Part shown: positions 48,483-60,639 of the stretch, in pieces
Position numbering within the stretch: position 1 is the stretch's first letter
Layout: every line of letters begins with the position of its first letter
Origin: Azolla caroliniana
Taxonomy: Eukaryota > Polypodiophyta
Direction: 5' to 3'
Assembly: GCA_043228905.1 (NCBI GenBank)
Contig: JBHGNT010000005.1
Span: 7,130,001 to 7,194,000, forward strand
DNA length: 64,000 nt
Notes under the pieces: generated by a model
Seen by the model: only the letters and a program-made list of their open reading frames with translations
The model's database searches: none
What the model was told of the DNA's origin: nothing
Made by a program: the position numbers and the translations under genes

Positions 48483-48850
48483 CATTCAACATTATATCAT
48501 GCTCGTTCGACGAACGAGTCATCATGTTTCTCGTGAGTCACCTTAAGAAACGATCAATCAATAAGCGGTGACAGAAGAGGAGTGGGGTGTGTGTAACGTG
48601 TCCATCTATCTATTCCATTTGTCCGTCCATGAGAGATGGTGGGGGGGGGGGGGCGTGGAGTTGTGGCCAAAAAGGTGGGGTGGGTGTCCATTATTTGGTG
48701 GTGGGTTAGGTTAGGTAGGAGATGGGATGAGAGAGAGAGAGAGAGCCAAATGAAATGGAATGGCATGAGAAGAAGAAGAAGAAGAAGGAAGCAGACAGAC
48801 ATACATACATAGATTTGGATTTCTGCTGTTGTGTTTACTACCATACATAT

Positions 48851-48984
48851 GTACATACATACATACATACATACTGAAAACTAAAAGTGGAGGTGGATTG
48901 ATTACTACCATACATACTATACCATCCATCCATCCATCCATCCATCCATACATACATACATACATTACATACATACATACATAC
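48851..48984. repeat. CATA and CATC tetranucleotide microsatellites
   Basis: (ACAT)n, (ATCC)n and again (ATAC)n blocks lie about 150-280 bp upstream of the carrier ATG. Long minus-strand Tyr/Met/Cys frames here are repeat translations, not genes. Confidence 0.9.
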
Positions 48985-49129
48985 TGATACTGAATCCTGA
49001 TACACTAAACCGTAGGAAGGAGGGTTTTGGGAGGGTTTTAGGCGCGTTTCGCTGCTCCTTTCTTCTTCCTGCTGTGTCTCCTGCATCCAATCCAATCCAT
49101 TCAATCCATCGGAGAAGCAGCTTGTAGCC

Positions 49130-52100
49130 ATGGCTGACCCTCGCTTCGATCCCATCTCGCATGCTCGTAGCCATGGTGACCTTTCTTCTTCCTCCCTCCC
49201 TTCCTTCCTTCTTGCTTCAGATGCCCTTCTGCCATGCTCGCTGCCATACTGAATTCTTCTTCTTCTTCTTCTTCTTCTTCTTAGATGTGATCTCGCATTT
49301 TTACAGTCATTGTGGATTCACTCCCGTCTTCCGTTCTTCCTTCCTCCTTCTTTCTCCTTCCCTCTGCATTCGGCATTCTTTCTTCTTTTAGCCATTCTTC
49401 CTTCTTCGTTCCTCTCTTGTTTAATTTCTTGTGTTTGTTTCTAACCCTACCTCTGAATTCCTCAACCAACGTGGTCTCTCTATCCTTACAGAATGGAGAG
49501 AATTCGTGTGTGGTGGGATCGCTGCGGCTCTGGGAGAAAGCTTGATGCATCCTGTTGACACCGTGAAGACGCGAATGCAGAGTGGAGGATCTTTCCTTTC
49601 CTCAGTTCAGGTATTTTTCATTCTTCTCTAAGCAGAGTTTTCTTTAAGAAAATGTGATACTTCAGCTACTTCGATAGCCAGTTTGTGAGTACTTTTTTAT
49701 TATCAGCGATATTCTTTCTTTGAGAAATGCGAGCGTTGAATCAGATCTGTTCTTTGAGGAATACGTGCTTTTTTGCTAATTATACTGGTGCATTTATGAG
49801 TTACTCTTGAAAAATGACATTCTTTGGGAAAGTTATGCCTTTTGGGTCTCGTATTACAATTATGGGTAGTTTCTGATCATCATTCTTTTGAAAAATGCGT
49901 GCCTCTTGCTCCTACTCTCAGAGTGAGAACACTGAGAAGCGTACACATTTTTCTTCTATTCTCAGGTTTGTAAGGAGTTCTTGATCATCATTTTTGAGAA
50001 AAGCTTGGAGTTTGCATTCTACTGTCAGAGTTTTTTTTTTTGAAATGCATTGCTTTTACAAAGTATCACGTCTAAAAGTTAATATTTTCTGAGAGATGTA
50101 TGCTGTTTGACTTTTGCTTCCGATGTGACGTTTATGAATTCCCTATTAGTTTCATTGAGAAATGTGTGCGTAGCTGATGAGTTCATGATTAGTTTTATTT
50201 TGAGAAATATATTCCTTCTCTTCTACTTTCACATTGAATGAGTTATTGTACTTCTAACTATTTATCTCTTAACTGTTCTTCCTGAGTGCTTCACCATATG
50301 CACTTCCCATATGTGATGAATCAAGTGTTCTAGTCTGATAAGAACTTTTGGTTGCAGGAAAGTACAAAATTCGGTGAGTTCATGATTAGTTTTATTTTGA
50401 GAAATATATTCCTTCTCTTCTACTTTCACATTGAATGAGTTATTGTACTTCTAACTATTTATCTCTTAACTGTTCTTCCTGAGTGCTTCACCATATGCAC
50501 TTCCCATATGTGATGAATCAAGTGTTCTAGTCTGATAAGAACTTTTGGTTGCAGGAAAGTACAAAATTCGGTGAGTTCATGATTAGTTTTATTTTGAGAA
50601 ATATATTCCTTCTCTTCTACTTTCACATTGAATGAGTTATTGTACTTCTAACTATTTATCTCTTAACTGTTCTTCCTGAGTGCTTCACCATATGCACTTC
50701 CCATATGTGATGAATCAAGTGTTCTAGTCTGATAAGAACTTTTGGTTGCAGGAAAGTACAAAATTCGGTGAGTTCATGATTAGTTTTATTTTGAGAAATA
50801 TATTCCTTCTCTTCTACTTTCACATTGAATGAGTTATTGTACTTCTAACTATTTATCTCTTAACTGTTCTTCCTGAGTGCTTCACCATATGCACTTCCCA
50901 TATGTGATGAATCAAGTGTTCTAGTCTGATAAGAACTTTTGGTTGCAGGAAAGTACAAAATTCGGTGAGTTCATGATTAGTTTTATTTTGAGAAATATAT
51001 TCCTTCTCTTCTACTTTCACATTGAATGAGTTATTGTACTTCTAACTATTTATCTCTTAACTGTTCTTCCTGAGTGCTTCACCATATGCACTTCCCATAT
51101 GTGATGAATCAAGTGTTCTAGTCTGATAAGAACTTTTGGTTGCAGGAAAGTACAAAATTCGGTGAGTTCATGATTAGTTTTATTTTGAGAAATATATTCC
51201 TTCTCTTCTACTTTCACATTGAATGAGTTATTGTACTTCTAACTATTTATCTCTTAACTGTTCTTCCTGAGTGCTTCACCATATGCACTTCCCATATGTG
51301 ATGAATCAAGTGTTCTAGTCTGATAAGAACTTTTGGTTGCAGGAAAGTACAAAATTCGGTGAGTTCATGATTAGTTTTATTTTGAGAAATATATTCCTTC
51401 TCTTCTACTTTCACATTGAATGAGTTATTGTACTTCTAACTATTTATCTCTTAACTGTTCTTCCTGAGTGCTTCACCATATGCACTTCCCATATGTGATG
51501 AATCAAGTGTTCTAGTCTGATAAGAACTTTTGGTTGCAGGAAAGTACAAAATTCGGTGAGTTCATGATTAGTTTTATTTTGAGAAATATATTCCTTCTCT
51601 TCTACTTTCACATTGAATGAGTTATTGTACTTCTAACTATTTATCTCTTAACTGTTCTTCCTGAGTGCTTCACCATATGCACTTCCCATATGTGATGAAT
51701 CAAGTGTTCTAGTCTGATAAGAACTTTTGGTTGCAGGAAAGTACAAAATTCGGTGAGTTCATGATTAGTTTTATTTTGAGAAATATATTCCTTCTCTTCT
51801 ACTTTCACATTGAATGAGTTATTGTACTTCTAACTATTTATCTCTTAACTGTTCTTCCTGAGTGCTTCACCATATGCACTTCCCATATGTGATGAATCAA
51901 ATGTTCTAGTCTGATAGGAACTTTTGGTTGCAGGAAAGTACAAAATTCGGTGAGGTCCTCAAAGTCATTCTGAAGACCGATGGCATAAGAGGTAATCCAT
52001 TGACTTAGTTGCAGAAAGTTATATACGGGTTGAAACCATTATGTGGAATCCATACAGCAAGATTCTTCTTGCTCACAGGAAAAAATGCTTTATTATTGGT

Positions 52101-55100
52101 TATATCTCACAGTGGATCACAGCAGAAAGGCTCATTTTCATCCTTTTTGTGGATAAATTTTATTGGTTTTCTTTATGCTCTAGCCTCCGAAAGCCCCCAA
52201 ACCTCTTATTTTGTTCCTCCTTTTCCCATTGGAGTGTCCTAAGTAAATATTTGTGATGCATATGACGTGAATTCTTGTTTTGTACCTCCAGCCTCGAGTG
52301 TTGTATAACCTTTTGATCTCGTTGTTGAAATTTACTTGTTTTTGTGTGTTTTTATTGCAGGCTTGTATCGAGGCATTGCAGCAGGAATGACCGGATCCTT
52401 TGCAACTGGGGCAACATATTTTGGTTTAATTGAGATCACAAGAAAGTGGATAAGTGAGAACCATCCAACTCTTGATGGGCCAGTGTCACATTTTTGTGCT
52501 GGCGCTTTTGGTATGCACTTTAACCCTTATGAATTTTGTGTCCATGGTTAACATAAGATGGGTATCACAATTTTGATACTGATGTATAGATAGATATATA
52601 GTTTTCCTGTAGAAGACCAATATGATCTATGGGAGACAGGGCTGAGTCCATAATAGTGAAAAGAATCAGAAATTTGGCTGGACAATGGACATACACTCAA
52701 TTTGGTTTATGGAAACATGCTATCCCCTCTCCAGTTTCAGTTTTGGTGGTTGGAGAATATCTCTTGACAAGGAGATGTAGGCCTTTAAATTATTAGACAT
52801 TTTCGAGCATCTCAACTTTAGGAAAATTTCGAGCCTCAACAACTCATTGATTTTCTGATATATATTCCTGTTATACTTGCAGATGGACTCCTGGAAAAAC
52901 ATTTGAATTTTAGTTTTTGGTGGTTTCCCTTATGCTGTTACTCTTCTGTTTAATATCTGATACGTGGCCTATAGGGTCACTAGATACATCTATCTTGAGA
53001 CGTTTTCCCTTTCATCTCTTTCTGCTGTTATCTATCTTTCTGGAAGGATGTCGATTTAAGTAGCTCTTCGTTTTGTTTTTTTATAAATTTACTGGTAAAG
53101 GTCACATATTTTTATGTCTTAGTTCACTATCATAATGGAGCTGCATTTTCTTGGTCTTTTTCACAATGTAACTATCTATATAGCATCTAGCTGAAAGGTG
53201 TAGCATGAAATGGGTGAAACTGTAAACATATGCAGTGAATGTGCTGCTGAAATGCTAGAGTACATATATTGCTTTCTACAGAGTTTTTGCTCTTTCAGCA
53301 TGTTGGTATCTTTGTTATTTTCAGAACTTTTTTTAAAAATTGGGGTGAAGAACTTCAATTTGCAAAATATATAGATACCTAGGAATATTCATTGATCTGA
53401 ACTTCTCTGTGGAAACGATCGTTAAATGAGGTAATTGGATTTTTAGGCATCCTTGCAATAGCTCCTTTTTAACTCTAGAACCATTTCTTTTTTGTTTAGA
53501 ATGACTTTGGTTTAAGTTCTCTTCTCAATTATGACAACGGTGTTGCATGCTTGTCAACAGGGGCATGGCCTATCATGAGAGGAGAGACTGAACTAGGGTA
53601 ATAATGGTAGGAAAGGTATAGAGATAACATGATATGGGAACGTTGAGGTTTAAAATATGAAACAAATCATAGCACAATGGAAGTAAACATGAGTTATAGA
53701 AAGAAAGAAAGAAAGAAATATTAACGTCTTTTAAGAGGCCAAAATGGCCTATAAGACCAAATAAGAGATTACATCTTGAGTGTTTTCTGGTCTTTGAGAA
53801 CAAATCAAAATAAAATAAGTATTACACAGTAAATATAAAAGTAAATACGATGAAAAGAGAAGAAACGAGGGAATCTGGTTTTTGGCACATGTGAGATTCT
53901 CAAGTTAGGTATATTGTGGCTTTTGTCTTCGAAAGATCTCTAGCATAGGTCGATCCAGAATGGAAATGTCTCCGAAGCGAGGGAAGCACCTACAATGGTG
54001 GGAGATAATGGCTTTTATCTGTCGATGACAAGGGTGTCGAGGTTGTGGTCCATGGGGCCGGGGCCTATGTGCTCAGCAAATTGCTATTGCCCGATCAATT
54101 GTAACCCCTTTGTTATGTCCTGGTTTGGGGCCCATTTGTGTATCCCGTGATGGACTTGTAGCATTAGTAGGAGTGATGGGGCTAAAGAAAGTTGTGATTG
54201 TTCTTTGTGGATGAGCTTGTGTGGTTGTATTCTTCAACAACTTTTCCCGATGTCTCTTGAGTTCTAGCAAGAAAAGTCCTAGGCATCGTTGGTCCTCATA
54301 TTCCATTACCTTGCATAGTGGGCCAAAGCCTTGTTTAAAGAGGTAATGGTATCTCCCTCTCATTTCATAAAAGACACTACAATGACAAACATAATGTTCC
54401 TCAGATTCCACTCCTTGATGACACAATTGGCAAATTCTCTCTTCTAGAGGTAGTCGTGTATATCTGCCTACCTCAATCTGTAGCTGATGTGATGAAGTTC
54501 GCAGCTGGCCTATCACACTACTACGCAGCGCATAGGATAGATGTATGTCCATATAAGGTGGCTTGATAACGAATCCATCCTCCGATGTATGTAAGAAGTG
54601 TTGGAGGGTGGCAGCTCCAGACCTGCACTCTCTTTCATATTTATTATCTCTGTACTACATTCTCTCTTTTCTCAGATTCTTCTCTCTCTAGAATCTGCAA
54701 CTCTTTAAATGCCTTCTCTCTCTAGAATCTGCAATGCTTTAAATGCCTTTTCTCTCTTCTACCTTTTCCAAGATATTCCCTTTTATTCCTAGTTTTTTGT
54801 ACCTGTTTGGTAGTACAAGAGTCACTTAACTACCAAACAGCCATTTCACCCACATTCCCCAATTTTGTATAAATAGGCTATACCAGCCTCTTTTGTATAG
54901 TTTTCATTTTCTTTGTTGCTACTTAAAAACAAGCTCTATTCCTTGGCTGTGTCTTTGCTCTTTGCAACCATTTTTTCTACTGCTGTCTAACAGCCTTCTC
55001 ACAGCTTGGCTGTGTCTATTTAGTTTTAAGTCTTCCGCTGCTGCTATTAACAGCTTTTCTCACAAGAAGCGTGTCTTATAATGGGCCATCTTTGTACCAA

Positions 55101-58100
55101 GTGGTATTCTGGGGCTGATCCATGTTATCTTGTTTTCCAAGTTAATAATATCAGTTCGGATCACTTTGTTCTTTTCCACTTTGGTCATATTTAGATAGAA
55201 AGAAAGAAGAAAGATATATTAACGTCTTTTAAGAGGCCGAGAATAGGTTAGATGTTCTTATATTACGCGTGACCTAAAAGAAAATTAAGAAAAAGATGAA
55301 ATCTTATAGTACAATAAACTCTGATGAAACCTTATAGTACACTCTTTATATTTCAATAAGAATTACACCTGAATACCCCATATCTATCTTTCCCCCTTCC
55401 CCAAAAAACCAAAAAACTCTAAAGGAGATGCATTATAAGTATGCCTAAGATACCGCATGCTACAATGTGGCGCACACATGAAGCTATGTTTTAACTTAAA
55501 TTATATATATACATGTGCATTTTACCATATCTAAGACCTAATATGGAGTCCCTAATGCTTATTACTACTATATCTTCGATAGTTACAGGTCTTCACAATG
55601 CCGACTTACATGGTTTGAAACATGTTCTCACACTTTATTTACAAATGTGTGATTTTAGTTGTTTTTCATATCGTGGCACAAAGTGTCTTGACACCACGAG
55701 CTTAATGTTCCAGTTGTGCATGGATTACTATGGAAGAAAACAGTCTCGAATGCATGACAAGGTGCATTGCATTGTGTTGTTTATCTCATGGAGCAATAGA
55801 TCCTAAATTATTTGCAACACCATGAATAAGGATCCAGAAAGGTACTGCATCCTTCTCCCTCTTAGTTGATGATGCCTCCACATCATGCAGTGACAAATCT
55901 ACAACCCTCATCCATTCTCGTTAAAATGTGTACATCTGTGGAAGACCATATTTGTAATAGAGTTACCAGTGATAAGCTGGCGCCTTCACACAGTTTGCTT
56001 TTACTACCCTTATTCGTGCAACACCATGAATAATAATCCAGAGAAGTATTGCATCCTTCTCCCTCTTGGTTCATGATGCCCACATTGAATCAGTGACAAA
56101 TCTACAACCCTCATCGGGGGAATACCATCCCTTCTCATTAAACTGCATGGAATTGTGGAAGACCATTTTTGTCGACAGAGTTACCAACAGTAAGCTAGTG
56201 CCTTCAAGCATTTTGTTTTTAGTACACAGAAATAAAAATTGATATAATCTCTCATTTTCTTTCGTTTAGATATATAGTAATTGTACCAAATAAGTTGCAT
56301 ACCTTCAACTTTCAGTTTTTAGTACCCAAGAAATGAATTGCATGTTATATACCCTCAACTGTTTTCTTTTAAATTCATATATCATCCCATATGAATCATC
56401 ATTTAAGTATTATTTGATCTTGGATGTAACTTTACTGAAAGACCTCAGTTACTATTAGTTGTTTGTTGCGTAGAACATCTTTTATGAAATTGCATATAAA
56501 GTTTATGGCCTCAAACAATAGTAATCAAAATTCTTCATCCATTTCATTTAAGTTTTATCCGGCCTTCAATGTGTTAAAGCTATTATCAGATGCTTATTTG
56601 TTTAACTGCCCTTCTATTAAATTTCATATAAAGCTTTGATTGATCTTGCACATTGCTAATCACTTTATATGTAAACTTCTTTGCATTTCAAGGCAAAAAG
56701 ATTGTGGTTGATTGTGTTGCAAAATTATTATCTGCTGTAAATATTGAACCCATTTCTGAGGCACTAAATGATCGATCGCAACGTTTTCCCTGAATCTTGC
56801 AAATATAATATTCCAAAGCAGGCCTATTTCTTATATCCGTCCTGTTTAATGCCTCCTTATGGAACCTGTTATTATGTTTTAGATATTTAGGTATGCTCAA
56901 GCAATACGTTTTTATAGCTGAGGATATGTGATACTGTGCCATAATGCCATGGGTTTATTGGATTTTCTCTTCAGGAGACACGGTTGGATCTATTATATAT
57001 GTTCCTTGTGAGGTCATTAAGCAAAGAATGCAGATTCAGGGAGTGGAAAGTAATTGGGTGGCCAAAAACTCTCAAGTTAGAGCCTCCAACGATACTGAAG
57101 CTCAGTATTATCGAAGATTTTCACATGCGGCTGTCTCCATTGTTGAGAAAGAGGGTTTGAGGGGTTTATTTACAGGGTAAGCGAACCTGCTTGAGTTACA
57201 GATTCAGTCTCATTTTTCAGCATTTGGGGAATAAGGAAAAACTCATGGGTATTTTGGCCTTTTTTCCTTGTGTATTGAACTTCAAAACGATGCCTAAACA
57301 CGCAGGATGTTCTTAGTTTACATAGTTTCTGTAATCTTGATTTGTACCAGCCAGCTCTGCAGTATTAAATCTTTATACTGAATTGGCATGCTCTTGATCA
57401 AATCAAACAGATAACTCATTAATATTTGTAAGATTGGTTGGAATTCACTTCATGGCAGGTTCGCATCGACGCTTGGGAGGGATGTTCCTTTTGCTGGGTT
57501 GATGGTAAGTCTTTGTGTTTATTAAAACGTAATTTAATTCAGATGGCTAAATAGTTTTTCTTCCTCTTTTGAAGACGTTATCCAAGAAGGTTCATTTAGA
57601 CTTTCGTATTTTTGAACCTTACAGATTGTATTCTATGAAGGCCTTGCTCAAGCTGTTAAATCTGGTAAAGATCCAACAAATGTAAAGGAATTTGCTGTTA
57701 CAGGTATTGAGGATCTGGTAATGGGAGGTGCTGCAGGAGGTATACATTAATTTATGGTGTTTAATCTGCAAAATTATCTGAAGAAATCAAATCATGAATG
57801 GGAAACTGGGTATATGTAGGTTTATCTGCTTTTCTGACAACCCCTCTTGATGTGATAAAAACAAGACTTCAAGTTCAAGGATCTACAAAGCAGTAATCTT
57901 TTTCTCTTTGACTAAAAAGCTGAATGCTCATAAACAGTTTTATGTACTTTGAATTTTGATAAATGCTCATTGTCTGTGTGGAATGCCAGTTATGAATATT
58001 GTTTTTAAAACGTTGCATATTTGTAACTTTACATAACTAGGGTTTGCTACTTCTTTCTCATGGAAGCTTGCCCATTTTTTTTAGGATGTCCATACAAGTG

Positions 58101-58638
58101 TCTCATAATGCAAAGATTATGTATATACTCTGGTTATACGAGGTCACTTTGTTTGTTGCATGTGGCAAGCAATTTCTCTACGGTTACATCGTACCTAAAG
58201 TAGTAACAGAAGAATATCAATGTGTCATACTTCATGAGTTTCACTCTTTAAAATATTGAAAATATGTCAATTTCAAAGTCTTTGTTTTAGGAGCTATTTA
58301 TGAGATTTTAAACTATGCTAAAACCATGACTTCAATGGTACAAAGCATCACAAGATTCACCACTTATGTTACCCACCATTGTGTTTATATGAGAATAAAA
58401 ACAGAAGTAATTTTTCCTTAATAGGTACAAAGGATGGCAAGATGCATTTCAGAGCATATGGAGAACCGAGGGATTTCGTGGGTTTTGGAAAGGAAGTTTT
58501 CCTCGAGTGATGTGGTATATACCTGCATCTGCAGTGACATTTATGGCATGGCAAGCACTCCGGAATGTCTTAATCAAACCAGACAGTAAACAACTCAATG
58601 CTAGTCTCTCAGGTCTTAAAGAAGTTCCAACTCTATAG
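49130..58638 (+). CDS. Mitochondrial carrier family protein (At1g74240-like)
   Basis: Nine exons, 49130-49175, 49492-49610, 51934-51991, 52361-52510, 56975-57176, 57459-57504, 57625-57739, 57820-57892 and 58425-58638, give 340 aa in continuous phase. Seen: three carrier repeats with signatures PVDTVK (residues 36-41), PCEVIK (135-140) and PLDVIK (254-259), each followed by R-M/L-Q, and repeat ends GLYRG, GLFTG and GFWKG. EWREFVCGGIAAALGE, ATYFGLIE and RVMWYIPASAVTFMA match the plant At1g74240 subgroup. Known: SLC25-type carriers have six membrane helices and move metabolites across the mitochondrial inner membrane (some plant members are in plastids). The substrate of this subgroup is not known to me. 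Odd: intron 2 contains nine 197-bp repeats, each carrying a copy of the exon-3 acceptor, and intron 4 (4.5 kb) holds LINE and LTR debris. Start: the first ATG of the spliced frame, in MADPRFDPISHARS. Confidence 0.93.
49690..50177 (+). repeat. Degenerate repeats upstream of the 197-bp array
   Basis: Short blocks recur every 60-90 bp with the theme TTTTGAGAAATGYGTGC, then TTCTACTNTCA, then GAGTTCNTGAT (for example near 49720, 49885, 49996, 50155). The 197-bp unit opens with the same theme (TGAGTTCATGATTAG, TTTTGAGAAATATATTCC). This suggests an older tandem array from which the 197-bp unit was drawn. Confidence 0.55.
50178..51950 (+). repeat. Nine-copy 197-bp tandem array carrying splice acceptors
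   Basis: Nine head-to-tail units are spaced exactly 197 bp apart. The acceptor-plus-exon word GCAG-GAAAGTACAAAATTCG begins its exon part at 50358, 50555, 50752, 50949, 51146, 51343, 51540, 51737 and 51934. The first eight units read identically. The ninth, next to the true exon, has two substitutions (CAAATGTTC for CAAGTGTTC, GATAGGAAC for GATAAGAAC) and continues TGAGGTCCTC instead of TGAGTTCATG. The unit edges share TGAG: intronic TGAGTTC at 50178 and exonic TGAGGTC at 51951. This points to duplication between short homologous sites. It is not CRISPR, as there are no spacers. Confidence 0.97.
53715..55238. mobile_element. Element debris between 23-bp direct repeats in carrier intron 4
   Basis: A perfect 23-bp string (ATATTAACGTCTTTTAAGAG plus GCC) occurs at 53715-53737 and 55216-55238, each preceded by a (GAAA)n tract. 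Between them lie the LINE relic (54073-54552) and a block from about 54598 (TGTTGGAGGG) with a TATAAATA box at 54868 that looks like an LTR. The relation of the parts is unclear: the repeats may be ends of one element or two members of one family. Confidence 0.45.
54073..54552 (-). pseudogene. LINE-type C-terminal zinc-binding ORF fragment
   Basis: An open minus frame of 159 codons reads LRTSSHQLQIEVGRYTRL...ERICQLCHQGVESEEHYVCHC followed by RGRYHYLF. The R-x-S-H-x-L-x-IE-x-GR...C-x2-C...E-x-H-x-x-x-x-C arrangement is the zinc-binding tail seen after LINE-type reverse transcriptases. The frame is open but lacks the polymerase domain, so it is a fragment. A shorter relative is at 39826-40023. 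Confidence 0.6.
55814..56215. repeat. Tandem duplication, 204-bp period, in carrier intron 4
   Basis: The block beginning GCAACACCATGAATAA at 55814 recurs at 56018 with the same order of words (GCATCCTTCTCCCTCTT, GTGACAAATCTACAACCCTC, TGTGGAAGACCAT). Divergence is moderate. No coding sequence. Confidence 0.75.
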
Positions 58639-59260
58639 ACACGATGGCTAAGTCTTATGTACCTAATTCATCCTCAATTGAAACGAGAGAGAGCGAGAAC
58701 TTCAGCTGATTCTTCATTTATTCTTTTACCGTGGAGAAATGGAATCTATACCCACATGTACAGCAAATTCAGTTGATTTTGGCAAAGTGAAAATTTCCGG
58801 CAGTTTTTTGGTGAGCCCAACTCATTTTTCTAGGTTAGTAAAATACCTTGCATCCCAGAAATATATCTTGTTTACTTATACTACACCTTAAACAAACACT
58901 AATTAATTAGTCTAGCCTTGGATAGCATCAATTTGTGATAAACTGGAGTCTGATACCACCACCAATTTATGATAGCTTGACCTTGATACCACCATCTTAT
59001 GATGACAAAATTTGAGGATACTACCAATTTATGTTGATAAAGTTAAAATGGGGTTTGATACCAATGACAATAAACTCAATTCATGTTTAAAAAGAAATAT
59101 ACACCCAAAAAAGACATGTGGTTATTGATGCTTTATTTTTATTATGTGAATGGCTTCTAGATTGCTACCAATTATCACGTGGCATATGATGTCTACTGTT
59201 TTCTCTTACCATGATGATATGGTTTTTTTACCCTCAACTTGATGGCATGCTTATGCTATT

Positions 59261-59680
59261 GCATTACCATGATCATCTTAAACACCACTCTTGTATGCAA
59301 TTGCATTCCATAATCATCGTAAACACCACTCTTGTATGCAATTGCATTCCATAATCATCTTAAACACCGCTCCTGTATGATATTGCATTACCATGATCAT
59401 CTTAACTATTTGGACGTGCTTATCCCACATGCAAATTTTTAACCCATCATGTGTAGGCTTGGTTGTAGCAGCACCATTGTCAATCTATTGGGCGAGACAA
59501 TTGCATTCCACGGTAATCTTAAACACTGCTCCTACATGCTATTGCATTACCATGATCATCTTAACCATTTGGACCTGCTTATCACACATGCAAATTTTTA
59601 GCCCATCATGTGTAGGTTCTAGGCTTGGTTGTAGCAGCACCATTGTCAATCTATTGGGCGGGACACTTATAAGCATGCAT
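59261..59680. repeat. 41-bp minisatellite with a higher-order 159-bp duplication
   Basis: GCATTMCATRATCATCKTAA units start at 59261, 59303, 59344 and 59385 (41-42 bp apart). The last unit plus the following 120 bp (TTGGACGTGCTTATC to ATTGGGCG) recurs 159 bp later from 59544. So two scales of tandem duplication are superimposed. Confidence 0.8.
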
Positions 59681-60639
59681 TTAGGTAATGGATATATAAT
59701 TTCTAGTTTGACCAACAATATTTTTTTCCCTCTTTTGCTGCTCATTGTACTATTTCTACTACTTGTATAGGTTGTAGTATATGCCATATTCATCTAAATT
59801 TTCATGTTAGTTACAACAAATATGGTGAATACCAACCAATCATTGATAATCAAATGATCACTAGCCAACGAAATAAGGTAATTCATACAAATTTTTTTCA
59901 TACATTTCTTGTTATAGGAATTGCGTAACTTTGCATTAAGAGTCAAATTAGGGCTAGAAGTGGAACCAATTAGCAATATAACCTTTAGTACAAATAATTT
60001 CGATAACCATGGCATATACAAGACTTTGAATTTTGGTATACGAGGGGTGGGCACCATTGCACACATGTCATACATCCATGTTAGGCCATATTCAAATAGT
60101 TTGTGATGTCAATTTACAATTTGTAGACTGTTAGAACCAAGAGAAAAGATAGAAGAAAGATATAAAATGATCATAAGAAGAGAGGAATGAAATGATAAGA
60201 GAAGAATGAATGTATGATAGAATGAGAATGGATACAAGGTAGGTGATGAGAGCTTAAGATTGGTGTTGATTCGAATTGATTTGAGAATACATGTATCTCT
60301 ATTTATAGATTCCTATAGAATAGCTTAGAGATTTCTTAATGCTCTAGAATGTTCTAAAACGAAAACATTCTAAGATGTTCTAGGACGTTTTAGAATGATC
60401 CAGAGCTTTTACAATAATCAATATATTACAATAATAGCTTTTACTTCTCATATAACAATAAGTTATCATAATCGTTGGGGTTTTCAATTATGGATTACAA
60501 GGTCCTAGGTTCAAGCCTGGGTGACGCCATAATGGCCATGTGCTCATGACATAGGCAAGCTTACTATGTGCATAAAAGTTTAGCACTAGAAAATTCCACT
60601 AACAATATATGTGAAGAAGATAAACACCTATTCATTTAG

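Larger units (their letters stand above)
44949..49129. other. Divergent intergenic region rich in tRNA-like and simple repeats
   Basis: The DUF3054 gene and the carrier gene diverge from this region. It holds a (GT)n tract (45049-45075), about 900 bp with nothing recognised, the tRNA-like SINE cluster (46001-48125), a nested hAT element (46582-46991), a 121-bp minisatellite (48120-48482), a poly-G run near 48632, and CATA/CATC tetranucleotide arrays (48851-48984) in what is probably the carrier promoter or leader. Confidence 0.65.

Noticed and set aside
48554-49174. Minus-strand ORFs with MYVCMYV repeats
   Set aside because: They are translations of CATA/CATC microsatellites upstream of the carrier gene.
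50178-51950. CRISPR-like regular array
   Set aside because: The units are directly adjacent 197-bp repeats with no variable spacers, in a plant intron; it is a tandem duplication.
60129-60460. Solo LTR starting TGTTAGAACC
   Set aside because: It has a TATTTATAG box and an approximate TAACA end, but no matching 5-bp flanks could be found, so it is not listed as an element.
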